Source: an uncultured Spirochaetales bacterium (GTDB taxonomy: Bacteria > UBP6 > UBA1177). From it: a stretch of 18,266 bases of DNA. The notes beneath the pieces were generated by a model that worked only from the letters and a program-made list of their open reading frames with translations, was not told the DNA's origin and did not search any database. A program made the translations under genes and the position numbers. The stretch lies in the NCBI GenBank assembly GCA_902780365.1, contig CACZFE010000051.1, positions 1 to 18,266 on the forward strand, given 5' to 3'. Positions 7,436 to 16,600 of the stretch are shown in pieces. The stretch's first letter is position 1. Every line of letters starts with the position of its first letter.

Positions 7436-8698
7436 ATGAAACGCTTTATGTTTTTGATTTCGTTTATTTTTATTTTTGTTTCTTTGACAGCTCAGGAAGC
7501 TCCTGCACAGGAAGCTCCGAAAGCTGACGAAAACCAGCCCGCAGCTGAACAGGCTGCTCCGGCAGAACAGGCTCCGGCTGCAGAACAGGCTGCTCCGGCA
7601 GAAGAACCCGCAAAAGAAGAAGCTCCTGCAGAACAGGCGGCTCCAGCTGAAGAAGCTAAAGCGGAAGAACCTGCAAAAGAAGAAGCTCCCGCAGCTGACG
7701 CAACTGCAGAAGCTCCTGCTGACAACTGCAACTGCCCGAAATGCGACGCTCCGGCTGAAGAAGCCCCGGTCGCTGATCCGCACCACTTCATTTACTTCAA
7801 ACCCCAGCTTTCAACAAGCTACATGCACAACCATTCGGTTGCAGGAAAAGCTGACGGTCACTACTTCCAGTTGGATGCAAACATTGTTTTCAACTACAAG
7901 TACAAAAAAGATATGCACGAAGTTCTTACCGACCTTAACTGGAAAGAAGGCGTAAGCTACACTCCGGCATTTGACGGCTGGGTAATCGCAAATGACCTTT
8001 TCAAGTTCGATTTCCGTTACAACCTTATGTTCCACAAGATCGCAGGTTACTACTTGAAAGCCGGTCTTGAGACCCACTTCCTTCCTGGTTACGACTACCA
8101 GAACGAAGACACCGACTACATTGTAAAAGGTGATGAGTCGAGAAATGTGAAAGGCAAAAGAAAATTCAAAACGGCTGAACCTGGCAAACCTTTCTACCTT
8201 ACCGAAGGAACCGGTATTTTCGTTCGTCCGGTTGAACAGGAAGAAGCTAACCTCGAAGTTTATGCCGGTCTTGCAGGCAGAGAAGTTTTTGTAGGCGACA
8301 CCATCGTTCTTGCTGACGATGACGACACCGCAGAACTTGATTTCAAAGGACTCAACAACGTTTACGAAATCGGCGGTGAAGCAGGTCTTAGCCTTAACGG
8401 TTTCCTTAAAAACAGAGTTGTTGCTTATGACCTTACGGCGAAAGTCGTTATGCCTTTCTATATGCCGGATGATACGAAAGATAACTACAAAGAGAATCCG
8501 GAAGACGAATTCAAATGGGGAGACGCTCTTCAGTTCGAGACTCGTTTCAGACTTGACTTCAACGTTTACAAATACGTTGCTTTCAACTATGAACTCAATG
8601 TTAAGAGAGACTTCGCTGTCGTTCGCGACTGGCAGGTTTCAGAGATTCAACTAATAGTTAATTCCAGGATTTCTTCAGGATCTTTCCAGACGACATAG
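7436..8698 (+). CDS. Predicted outer-membrane beta-barrel protein with Ala/Pro/Glu-rich N-terminal stalk
   Basis: The 420-residue precursor has a signal peptide (residues 1-19, cleavage after LTA) and then, from about residue 21 to 96, an imperfect low-complexity repeat built from EAPA, AAPAE, EQAAP and PAKEEAP units. A small cysteine cluster NCNCPKC (Cys 98, 100 and 103) follows. From about residue 110 the protein consists of alternating aromatic/charged beta-strand segments (for example FKFDFRYNLMFHKIAGYYLKAG) ending in strand-like QFETRFRLDFNVYKYVAFNYELN. This is the pattern of an outer-membrane barrel. The Ala/Pro/Glu segment probably spans the periplasm or contacts the wall. Codon choice (GCT, GGT, CTT, GAA, AAC, TTC) differs from the GCG/TCG/CGC-rich neighbours, which suggests high expression. 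This agrees with its good promoter and perfect Shine-Dalgarno sequence. Loose resemblance to DUF3078-type barrels was noticed but not verified. The last 17 codons overlap convergent miaA. Confidence 0.65.
   Translation: MKRFMFLISFIFIFVSLTAQEAPAQEAPKADENQPAAEQAAPAEQAPAAEQAAPAEEPAKEEAPAEQAAPAEEAKAEEPAKEEAPAADATAEAPADNCNCPKCDAPAEEAPVADPHHFIYFKPQLSTSYMHNHSVAGKADGHYFQLDANIVFNYKYKKDMHEVLTDLNWKEGVSYTPAFDGWVIANDLFKFDFRYNLMFHKIAGYYLKAGLETHFLPGYDYQNEDTDYIVKGDESRNVKGKRKFKTAEPGKPFYLTEGTGIFVRPVEQEEANLEVYAGLAGREVFVGDTIVLADDDDTAELDFKGLNNVYEIGGEAGLSLNGFLKNRVVAYDLTAKVVMPFYMPDDTKDNYKENPEDEFKWGDALQFETRFRLDFNVYKYVAFNYELNVKRDFAVVRDWQVSEIQLIVNSRISSGSFQTT
7493..7723 (+). repeat. Imperfect in-gene repeats encoding Ala/Pro/Glu units
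   Basis: Short near-repeats such as CAGGCTGCTCCGGCAGAA and GAAGAAGCTCCTGCAGAA recur several times within about 230 bases, encoding the N-terminal stalk of the outer-membrane protein. Units keep the reading frame. Such tracts can change length by slipped-strand events, so strain-to-strain length variation would be expected. Confidence 0.7.
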
Positions 8699-9546
8699 TC
8701 ACGGTTTCTAAGCCATGTCAGCTGTCTTTTCGCCAGATGCCTTGTATTCTGCGCAATAAGTTCCTGAAGTTCTTCGATTGACGTGATCTCGCCTTTAAGG
8801 TAGCGCTCTGTCTCGATGTAACCGATCGAAGCAAGTGATTTGCAGTTTTCGGAACTGAACCCTTTTTTGTTTACTCTGCGGACTTCTTCGATAAGTCCTG
8901 ATTCGAGCATGGTTTTTGTGCGGAGATTTATTCTTTCGTAAAGTTTTTCGCGCTCCATTTCGATCCCGATAGCGAGGAAATTGCCTTTATAAGCGTTGAT
9001 CCGCCCCGTTTTGTTCCATTCTGAGAGACTCTTTCCGGTAGTTTTCGCCACGAAAAGGCCGCGTTTTATCCGCTGTCTGTCGTTGGGAGAGGATATTTTT
9101 GCCGCCCATTCAGGATCGGTTTCCTGAAGTTCAGTGAAAAGTTCTTCAGTCGAAAAGCGGCCGAAGTTTTCTTCCCAAAGGCGCATAGTCTCTTCATCCG
9201 CCGCGGGGACAGGCGAAAGCCCGTTTATCAGAGCGTCGACATAGAAATTCGTGCCGCCGACGACTATCGGAGTTTTTCCCGATTTTTCTATTTTGTCGAT
9301 TATCGGAAGTGCTGAAGAAATGTAGATCCCAGCGCTTATCTCGTCTTTGAGATCCCTTGTTCCGATGAGGTGATGCGGGATCCCCTGCATTTCCTCTTTT
9401 GTCGGAGCGGCCGAGCCGATCACTAAATCTTTGTAGATCTGAACCGAATCGGCTCCGATGATCTCTCCGTTCAGTTTTTTTGCAAGTTCGACTGAAAGGC
9501 TGGTCTTTCCTGATGCTGTCGGGCCTAAAATGAATATAAGCGTCAT
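8647..9546 (-). CDS. miaA: tRNA dimethylallyltransferase MiaA
   Basis: MiaA transfers the dimethylallyl group of DMAPP to N6 of adenine-37 in tRNAs that read UNN codons. This is the first step towards the ms2i6A modification. The family's motifs appear in order: P-loop GPTASGKT (residues 8-15), GADSVQIYKDL, VGGTNFYVDAL, NDRQRIKRGL, IGIEMEREKLYERI, SIGYIE, and TRHLAKRQLTWLR near the C-terminus. The length (299 aa) is standard and the gene looks intact. Its ATG overlaps the mutL stop (ATGA, 9543-9546 on the minus strand), so translation is likely coupled. The mutL-miaA order is common in bacteria. Its last 52 bp overlap the 3' end of the convergent outer-membrane protein gene, and no terminator is visible between them. 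Confidence 0.97.
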   Translation of the reverse strand: MTLIFILGPTASGKTSLSVELAKKLNGEIIGADSVQIYKDLVIGSAAPTKEEMQGIPHHLIGTRDLKDEISAGIYISSALPIIDKIEKSGKTPIVVGGTNFYVDALINGLSPVPAADEETMRLWEENFGRFSTEELFTELQETDPEWAAKISSPNDRQRIKRGLFVAKTTGKSLSEWNKTGRINAYKGNFLAIGIEMEREKLYERINLRTKTMLESGLIEEVRRVNKKGFSSENCKSLASIGYIETERYLKGEITSIEELQELIAQNTRHLAKRQLTWLRNRDYVVWKDPEEILELTIS

Positions 9547-11450
9547 CGTCTCTGCACTTTTTTCTCGAATTCGTTTTTAGTTATCGTGAAGAAGAAAGGA
9601 CGGCCGTGAGGGCACGAGAGGAAATCGCTTTTGTTGACCGCGTCGATAAGGGCATCTATTTCCTCGTCGGCAAGGAGATCGTTGCGTCTCACCGAGGCTT
9701 TGCATGCGGTCTGGGAGAGGTGCGAAACAAAAAACTGTTCCATTTCCTGAGAGCCTGCATATTCTGAAAATTCGCCGAGGATCTCCTTTACGACTTTTTC
9801 CCAGTCTGTCTCGAAACCGAGCGCCGGAGTAGCTCTCAATGCTGCTGTGCTTTCGTCGAAAAGGTCGATTAGAAAGCCTGCTTTTCTGAATTTGTCTTTG
9901 TTTTCCTCAAGAGTCGCTGCTTCTGTCGGGGAAAGCCTGATAAGAAGGGGTGAGATCAGCTCCTGCGAAAGCCCGTTGTTTAGAGCGAGCGCGTTTTTCA
10001 GCCTTGTGTAGGTTATCCTTTCGTGAGCCGCGTGCTGGTCAAGAAAGATGATTTTGTCCTTCATTTCAAGGACAAGATAAACTCCAAAAACAACACCGAT
10101 CTTTTTGTAGTCACGGATCTTCATTCCGAAAAGGTTCCCGTGCTCGGGTTCGGGAATGTATGTCAGTTCCTGGATTTCCGTTTCAGGCTCCGTCGGAGTG
10201 TATATCGGTTCGTTCTCTCTGATTTTGAACGGGTTTACGTAATTTTTCGGCTCAAACTCGCGGGTATTCCGGCTGAAACCTGCATGAGAAGTAGCTTTTG
10301 CAGGGATTTTGCCATGGATCAGACCGTCGTTTTTTGAGAGTGCGGCATTAAAAGCGGGTTTTGACGTGTTTTCGGCCGGTTCTGTTTTTGCCGCTTCCTG
10401 TAAAACCTCTTTCGGAAAGACCTTTTGCTCACTTTCGACTTCAGTTTTTGTTCCGCTTTTTTCTTTCTCTCTTATGTTTTGCAGAGCCGCGAGGATCGCT
10501 TCGCGGATAAGCGAGGTCACAAGCGCGGTGTTGAGGAAACGAACTTCAAGTTTCGCAGGATGGACATTGACATCGACAAAGTGCGGATCTGTATTTATAA
10601 AAAGCATGACAGGTGACTTGAATTCGCCGCCGACCGCCTCTCTGAAAGTGCCGAAAACAGCAGAATTGACCGCGCGGTCTGAGACTATCCTGCCGTTTAC
10701 CGTGATCACGGAGTGTCCTGGAACGGTTTCGAGCGGACTCGGAACGAAAGCGTGGATCGAGACCAGATCCTGATGCGTCGCCTCGGCTGAACCGATGAGT
10801 TCTTTCGATATTTTCCAGACGGAGGATATCCTTTCAAGCCTGGAATTTGCCGCTGCGTAGCTGAAAACGCTTCTGGAATCGCTTTTCAGCGAAAAGGCTA
10901 TGTTGTGATATGCGACAGCGAAATTCGTGACGATCTCTCGGATCTTCGCGTATTCGGTCTTGTCTTCTTTCAGGAATTTTCTTCGCGCTGAAACGTTGAA
11001 GAATATGTCATCGGCAACTATTTCGGTTCCTTTCGGCATCGAGACGGGGATGTTTTTCACAATGGAACTGTTTTTTGTCTGGATCTTGAATCCGTCGCCG
11101 TTTTTCTGTGCGCTTGAGATCGAAAATTTCGTTACCGCCGCTATCGAAGGGACTGCCTCGCCTCTGAAACCCATCGTTGCGATATCTTCCAAGTCCTCGA
11201 TCTTCGAAAGTTTGCTCGTAGCGTGGCTTTCAAGCGCCATGAAAAGGTCGTCTTCGCACATTCCGCAGCCGTCATCGCGGACAAGAATATGTTTTTTGCC
11301 GCCGCCTTCGATTTCTATTTCAATGTTCTTTGCGCCGGCGTCGATGCTGTTTTCGATGAGTTCCTTTACTATCGACGCAGGTCTTTCGACCACTTCGCCG
11401 GCCGCTATTTTGTTGATTATGGTCTCTGAAAGTTGTCTGATTATTCCCAT
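9543..11450 (-). CDS. mutL: DNA mismatch repair protein MutL
   Basis: MutL couples mismatch recognition by MutS to strand incision and removal. The N-terminal GHKL ATPase is complete: KELIENSIDAGA (catalytic Glu 30, Mg-binding Asn 34), RDDGCGM (about 58-64), ATSKL and GFRGEA (94-99). A poorly conserved linker covers about residues 330-420. The C-terminal domain carries signs of the metal-dependent nickase class, namely DQHAAHE at 471-477, an ACKASVR block and CPHGRP near the end. The first motif is normally DQHA-x2-E-x4-E, but the last Glu is Thr 482 here. The total of 635 aa is typical for nickase-type MutL. The start has only a weak Shine-Dalgarno sequence and lies 7 bp after the stop of the upstream membrane-protein gene, so reinitiation is likely. 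The miaA start overlaps its stop. Confidence 0.95.
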   Translation of the reverse strand: MGIIRQLSETIINKIAAGEVVERPASIVKELIENSIDAGAKNIEIEIEGGGKKHILVRDDGCGMCEDDLFMALESHATSKLSKIEDLEDIATMGFRGEAVPSIAAVTKFSISSAQKNGDGFKIQTKNSSIVKNIPVSMPKGTEIVADDIFFNVSARRKFLKEDKTEYAKIREIVTNFAVAYHNIAFSLKSDSRSVFSYAAANSRLERISSVWKISKELIGSAEATHQDLVSIHAFVPSPLETVPGHSVITVNGRIVSDRAVNSAVFGTFREAVGGEFKSPVMLFINTDPHFVDVNVHPAKLEVRFLNTALVTSLIREAILAALQNIREKEKSGTKTEVESEQKVFPKEVLQEAAKTEPAENTSKPAFNAALSKNDGLIHGKIPAKATSHAGFSRNTREFEPKNYVNPFKIRENEPIYTPTEPETEIQELTYIPEPEHGNLFGMKIRDYKKIGVVFGVYLVLEMKDKIIFLDQHAAHERITYTRLKNALALNNGLSQELISPLLIRLSPTEAATLEENKDKFRKAGFLIDLFDESTAALRATPALGFETDWEKVVKEILGEFSEYAGSQEMEQFFVSHLSQTACKASVRRNDLLADEEIDALIDAVNKSDFLSCPHGRPFFFTITKNEFEKKVQRR

Positions 11451-11456
11451 GATCCG

Positions 11457-12734
11457 TTATGCCAGATTGTTAAGAAAATAGAGTAAACCGAGTATAAAAA
11501 GCGCGAAAAACGTAAGCGCGCAGATCGCGATTGCCCGCTGTTTCGCAAGTGAGTTCGAGATCACTTCGCCGTCTTCGTCCTCGACGACCCTGATGTTTTT
11601 GAACATGATATAAGCAAAGAGAGAGAAACCGAGGATCGAAGAGATTATCAGCATTATGCGGTATGCCAAAAGCTCCTTCTCACGCGCCGCATTGAACTCT
11701 TTCTCAAGTTTTTCGCCTGAAAAGATCATTGAGAGCGGCTGGAAAAAGGAAGAATTGTAGGAGGTGACGAAGAATCTCTGTGCCATGGGTGAAAATTCCG
11801 GAAGAGCTTTCGCGAGCGGGGCGAAGTAGGGGTCATCGATATTTCCCTGCAGATTTTTCACGCTTGAAATAACTGCGAACATTGTTCCCGGAGAAGCCGA
11901 GTTCATGCTTGCCTGCACTGTGTCGCAGCGGGAGTATGGTTCAGGCAGGACGAGCCCTTCGTATCCCACCGAAACTATGTCGGTTCCTATCCATTTTCCC
12001 TCGTTGAAACAGTCGATGTGGACGTTTCTGGTGTCGCTGAGAGAGGCGAGTGTGAGCGAATCCTGCGTTTTGTAGAATTTGAACATCTTTCCAGGGTAAG
12101 GAACGGGAATGTAGCCGTTGTCGCCGTTTTCAAACGAGACATTCACTCCCTGGTCTTTGCCGAAAACTGTCGTGAATTTCATAAATCCGTTTTTTAGTTC
12201 CTGCTGCGAACCGTCAAGGAATATCGAAGTATCGGCGCAAGGTTTGTCGTTTTCGGTGCAATAGAGGCCTATATTTGTCTCAAATTCCGAAACAGCTCTG
12301 AAATTTTCGGGAAGAAGAAAAATCTTTCTGTTCCCTATATTCACGATTTTCACTTTATCCGCTTCCATTTTCGTAGGACGGAGCTTTTTCTGCGGAATAA
12401 ACTGGTAATCCGCGATATTTTTGTATTTCAGCGGGAAAGCCGCTTCGGTAGTGCCGAAAACGACCTTTATCTCCTTCATGTCGGGACGAAGGTCGATGAG
12501 CGACGAGAGTTGTTTCATTCCGTTGATATAGACGACCGGATTCGAGACAAGTTCTCCGTCACGCGAAAGGACCTTGACTAAAGCCTTCGAGCCGGGAGCT
12601 GTCGATTCACCGTAAAGATAGATGAAATAATTGTATTTATTCATCTGCGTGTTCACGAAAAGGCATACAGAGACAAAGGCAGTGAGGTAAATGACAACTG
12701 ATACGATTTTCAGAATCAACGGGTTTTTGGACAT
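11457..12734 (-). CDS. Three-TM membrane protein with large extracytoplasmic domain, unknown function
   Basis: The 425-residue protein has an N-terminal transmembrane segment (about 8-28), a long extracytoplasmic region (about 29-355), and two C-terminal transmembrane segments (about 360-378 and 401-421) joined by a charged loop with EDEDGE. The start of the outer region (YGESTAPGSKALVKVLSRDG, then VVYINGMKQ) resembles the MG2-type immunoglobulin-like domains of alpha-2-macroglobulin proteins. This is a weak phrase-level similarity. Two Cys in ENDKPCAD and one in RCDTVQ are outside, where disulfides could form. It starts 5 bp after the GAF/receiver-like gene and ends 6 bp before mutL, so it sits inside a mismatch-repair/tRNA-modification operon. 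I do not recognise a named family and propose no function beyond a possible envelope sensor or signalling partner of the GAF protein. Confidence 0.6.
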   Translation of the reverse strand: MSKNPLILKIVSVVIYLTAFVSVCLFVNTQMNKYNYFIYLYGESTAPGSKALVKVLSRDGELVSNPVVYINGMKQLSSLIDLRPDMKEIKVVFGTTEAAFPLKYKNIADYQFIPQKKLRPTKMEADKVKIVNIGNRKIFLLPENFRAVSEFETNIGLYCTENDKPCADTSIFLDGSQQELKNGFMKFTTVFGKDQGVNVSFENGDNGYIPVPYPGKMFKFYKTQDSLTLASLSDTRNVHIDCFNEGKWIGTDIVSVGYEGLVLPEPYSRCDTVQASMNSASPGTMFAVISSVKNLQGNIDDPYFAPLAKALPEFSPMAQRFFVTSYNSSFFQPLSMIFSGEKLEKEFNAAREKELLAYRIMLIISSILGFSLFAYIMFKNIRVVEDEDGEVISNSLAKQRAIAICALTFFALFILGLLYFLNNLA

Positions 12735-12739
12735 TGCCG

Positions 12740-13624
12740 CTATTGATTTCTCAGAGATCTTATGTAGTTCGCCAGTTTGTTGATGTAGAGATATGGTTCA
12801 AGGACAGTGAGAAGCTCGTTTGCTTTTTCGTAGTCGTTGTTATCGAAAAGCAGCGAAACCATTTTATCGGAAAGGTTGAAAACGCCGGCGATTTTTTTGT
12901 TGAGGAATATCGGGAGTGACATGAAGTAGTCTTTCGCATAGCCCGAACCCGACTTTTTAAATCTCGGGTCGTTGTCGATGTTTTCAACGAAAACAGGTTT
13001 TGCCGTGTTGATGACTGTCCATGCGACATTGTCGTTTGAAGGCGGGATCTCAAGGCCGATGATGGCTTTTTTCGTAGCCGCTTCTACGACCAGGTTGCCT
13101 TTTTCGTTGAGCAGCATGATAGAACCTCTTTCGGCGTAAAGCATATCGAGGCTCATATCAAGCGCCTCTGACAAAAAAGTTCTGAAATCAAGAGCCGATT
13201 TTTTGAATATGGCAGATGTCGTCTCTCTGAATTTTTTTACGACGAGGTTTCTGTGAGCCTCCGCCATTGCTGACATCGTGTTGATCGTCTGAACTGCTAT
13301 CATTCTGAAGTTCATAAGTCCGCAGTGAAAATATTTATCGGGGAATTTGACTCCTTTTATCCACTCTTTGCACTTCGATTCGGGTGTCGAAAGGACGACT
13401 ACCGGAATGAAATTGAGCTGACACGAATTGTGGAATTCGATCAGGTTCAGGATCTGCGAGTAGTTGTCTTCGATGATGAAGACCTGATGCGCAGACCTGT
13501 GTTCGTTCACGATGTCGTCGATGTTCACGTATGAATGCACCCATCCGGAATCCTGGATGATTTTAATGATTTCATCTTCAAAATCCTTGTTTCTGATAGC
13601 CGTGCAGATTTTTAAATTTTTCAT
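12740..13624 (-). CDS. GAF-domain protein with N-terminal receiver-like region
   Basis: The C-terminal half (about residues 140-285) reads as a GAF domain. It has a helix with FLSEALDMSLDMLYAERGSIML, then the core phrases LVVEAATKKAIIGLEIP, VAWTVINTAKPVFVENID (family: vawtVi.tgkpv.i.Di), DPRF, and MSLPIFLNKKIAGVFNL (family: l.vPl...gkv.Gvl.l). The N-terminal 110 residues have an alternating strand/helix pattern like a receiver: VFIIEDNYSQIL at the position of the phosphoacceptor strand, then PVVVLSTPES. The conserved Lys region is not convincing, so it may be a degenerate receiver. No output domain (kinase, cyclase, DNA-binding) is present. It therefore probably binds a small ligand and signals through protein contacts. 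A Shine-Dalgarno GGAGG sits 4-5 bases before the ATG, and a promoter lies just upstream. It is the first gene of the operon that ends in mutL-miaA. Confidence 0.75.
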   Translation of the reverse strand: MKNLKICTAIRNKDFEDEIIKIIQDSGWVHSYVNIDDIVNEHRSAHQVFIIEDNYSQILNLIEFHNSCQLNFIPVVVLSTPESKCKEWIKGVKFPDKYFHCGLMNFRMIAVQTINTMSAMAEAHRNLVVKKFRETTSAIFKKSALDFRTFLSEALDMSLDMLYAERGSIMLLNEKGNLVVEAATKKAIIGLEIPPSNDNVAWTVINTAKPVFVENIDNDPRFKKSGSGYAKDYFMSLPIFLNKKIAGVFNLSDKMVSLLFDNNDYEKANELLTVLEPYLYINKLANYIRSLRNQ

Positions 13625-13650
13625 AAGACCTCCGTCAGTTCAATCGGTGA

Positions 13651-13678
13651 AGTATATTGTTTGTTGAAATAACGGCAA
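13651..13678 (-). promoter_or_regulatory. Sigma-70-type promoter of the GAF-mutL-miaA operon
   Basis: On the minus strand, TTGCCG (13673-13678) and TATACT (13651-13656) are separated by 16 bases. The predicted start lies near 13644, giving a leader of about 20 bases with GGAGG just before the ATG. The -35 box is 18-20 bases past the stop of the upstream giant gene, so this operon need not depend on read-through. Confidence 0.65.
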
Positions 13679-13696
13679 GTTTTTAATTTGTTTACT

Positions 13697-16600
13697 TCAC
13701 GTTTTCCCAATTTTTTGTTTTACCTGATGGGCGAAAGCTTCGAGGCGGTTTTTGTTGTGAGTCGATTTCAGACCTTCGTAAACAAGTGTGCAGATTGGTG
13801 TGTCGTCGGTATCCTTTCTCAAAGTCGAGGTGAGCGATTCTGTCACGGTGCCGAGCATGCAGTTGTGGCACATGACATTCAAAATGCCGTCGGACGCGGC
13901 TTCGTGAAGTTCTCCGATGCGGCTTAAATTCAGGGTGAGAGCGCGGTCAATCGTGATGTCGATGTGCTTTCCGACTGTCTTTTTTATGAAATTGAGGTCG
14001 CGCTCCTGCGGAGTTCTGATCGTGTCGGGGAAGTATCTGTCAATGAGATAACGGCAAATTTTCACTGCCGGGAAAGTCCCTTTCGCGAGGAAACTTTTTA
14101 CTTTTTTGCCTTCTTTCAGAAAGTCGTCCGATTTGAGTTCGAGAGCCATGAAAGTGAGGTCGATCATTGAGCACGACGACCATACTTCAAAGCCCATGTT
14201 CTTGAGGTTTTCAAAGAGTTTTCCGTTCGAGTGGGCATTTATCCTGGTGTAAACATCACCGACGACGCCGATTTTGGGTCTCGTGCCGTTATCAGGAGTC
14301 AGTTTTATCGATTTCATTGCCTTGACGCCGCGTTTAATTGCTTTGAAAAATCCGCCGGTTTCAAGCCCTTTCTCGATCCCTGAAAGAACTTCGCGGTAGA
14401 CTTTTTCAACTCCGCCGGCTTCGGCTTCGTATGGCGAGATCTCTGTTTTCCACTTGAAAAAACGGTCGATCGCATAGATCCCGAGAGCCATTCTCGCAAG
14501 ATACTTGGGGCCCAGTTCCTTCATGTTGGTTTCATCGGTGATATTCATGATCGTGACTTCACCGAGCCCCAGCCGCTTCAGAACAAGGTGCATCGCGATG
14601 ATATACTGCGGAAGAAGGCACGCTCCGAAATAGGAAGGGCCGAAATAGCATGCTTTTTCCGGAATAAAATCAGGGCGTTTCGCCGCTTTGAGCAGGTCCC
14701 CTACAAACGAAATGAAGGGGTGACACTCTCTTCCGTAGGCATATTTGAGTCCGAGTTCCCAGCTTTCGTCATCTGTCGGCGGAAGTAAAACGACTTTGCA
14801 GCCGCTTGCCTTGAGCGCGCCGCTTATCGCCAGGGCGTGATCCATGAAACTCGGGATGTAGTAAGTGTATTCGCGAAGCGGGATCTTCGGTTTCCCAGGG
14901 TCGATCCCTTCAACGACAGAACGTTCTTTTTCGGCAATTCTGAAGTTGCGCGAGAAGGCTTCAAGCCTCGTCACAAGGCCTGCTTCGGCGCGGTGGTCGT
15001 CAAATTCGAGGACAAGATGCGGTGTGTCGGAAAGTTCGTATTCAAGATACTGGTCGATGAAAGCGTCAGGACCGCAGCCGAAATTCGTGACGATGACTCC
15101 TCCTAAATTTTTGTGTTTTTTGAGGATACGCGCCGCTTTCACGAGTTTTCTGCCGTAACCCCAGCGGACTCTGTCCCAGATATGCGGAAGTTCTTCGGTT
15201 TCAAGAGGCAGGAAATCTGCCGGGATCACCGAAATCCCCAGACTGGTCAGTCTTTCGGCGATATTCAGGTTGATGTGGCGGTCTCCCGTGTTGTAGGGAC
15301 GCCCTAAAAGAACTACTCCGCGGCTGTTTTCGCGCTCGATCTTTCCAATTATCTCTTTTCCTTTTTCAATGCATCTGTTCGCGAACTCGCGCTGTGCCGC
15401 ACGCGCTTTAACAAAGGCACTGTCGATCTCTTCAAAAGTAAGCCCGAGCGTTTTCGCCGTTTCTTCGATCCAGAAATTTTCCTCTCCCTCGACCGGATAT
15501 TTCAAAGTCATTATTTCAGCGTCGCAATTCATGTTCTCTTTGACGATATAAGGCACTGCCTGAGTGTAGGGGCAGGCATACTGCAGCCTTTTTTTCGGCG
15601 GCTCGAAAAACTGCATGTGCGGGATAAAGATCCGCTTATAGCCTTTATCCAAAAGGTCTTTTACGTGTCCGAAAAGGACTTTCATCGGATAGCAGAATTC
15701 CGCCGGAACGTGGATCAGGCCTGCCTGAACGATTTCGGAATTTGTTTCGGGCGAGAGATGGAGTTCATAGTTGAGTTCGCCGAAAAATGCCGCCCAGAAA
15801 GGAAGGAATTCCTTCAGGTTCAGTGCGAACGGCATCGCTATCACCCCTTTGCAGTCAGGGGTCTGCGGGTTTACGTCATATTCCTTGAGATATGAAAGAA
15901 GAAGTTCGTTGCGGATTTCAAAACCGTTTACAGGACGGGCCTTTGATTCTTCTTTTTCAGGTGAGAAATGCTCTTCCATAGCAAAGAATGCGGCACCTAT
16001 CGCCCCTGAAATTTCGGGGTAGGGGTGGATCTTGATTTTTGTTTTTAAAAGTTTTTCAAAAACGGCTCCTACCGCCCTGTTTTTTGCGACTCCGCCCTGA
16101 AAAACGACATTTTTGCCGAATTTTGAGGAGCCTGCCACTTTTTCGATGTAGTTTTCGCATGTCGCATAGGCAAGCCCGGCGCACAGATCCTCTGTTTTAG
16201 CGCCTCTCTGCAAATGGTGGACAAGGTCTGAATCCATGAAAACGGTGCATCTGCTTCCAAGTTTTACAGGGTGAACAGATTTGAAGGCGAGGTCTGCGAA
16301 CTCCTCTTTTATGCTGATTTTAAGGCGGTTCGACTGTTCTTCAAGAAAGGAACCGGTTCCCGCGGCGCAGGCTCTGTTCATCTTGAAATTGCTTATCGCG
16401 CCCTTCTCCATTTTTATGAATTTTGAATCCTGTCCGCCTATTTCGATGATCGTGTCGCATTCAGGGAAAAAATATCCGCATGAAACCGACTGCGCCGAAA
16501 TTTCGTCGATCGTGAGATCTGTCTTCAAATATTTTGCCGCTAAAATTCTTCCGGAACCTGTTGCCGCAACTGCCGTGAAAGGTGTATGGATAGGAGCTTT

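Noticed and set aside
7421..7786. Ser/Phe/Cys-rich minus-strand frame opposite the repeat region
   Set aside because: Low-complexity reading of the Ala/Pro/Glu repeats from the wrong strand.
8649..8659. AACTA-A-TAGTT inverted repeat at the convergent gene junction as a bidirectional terminator
   Set aside because: The loop would be one base, the stem is AT-rich and no T-run follows on either strand.
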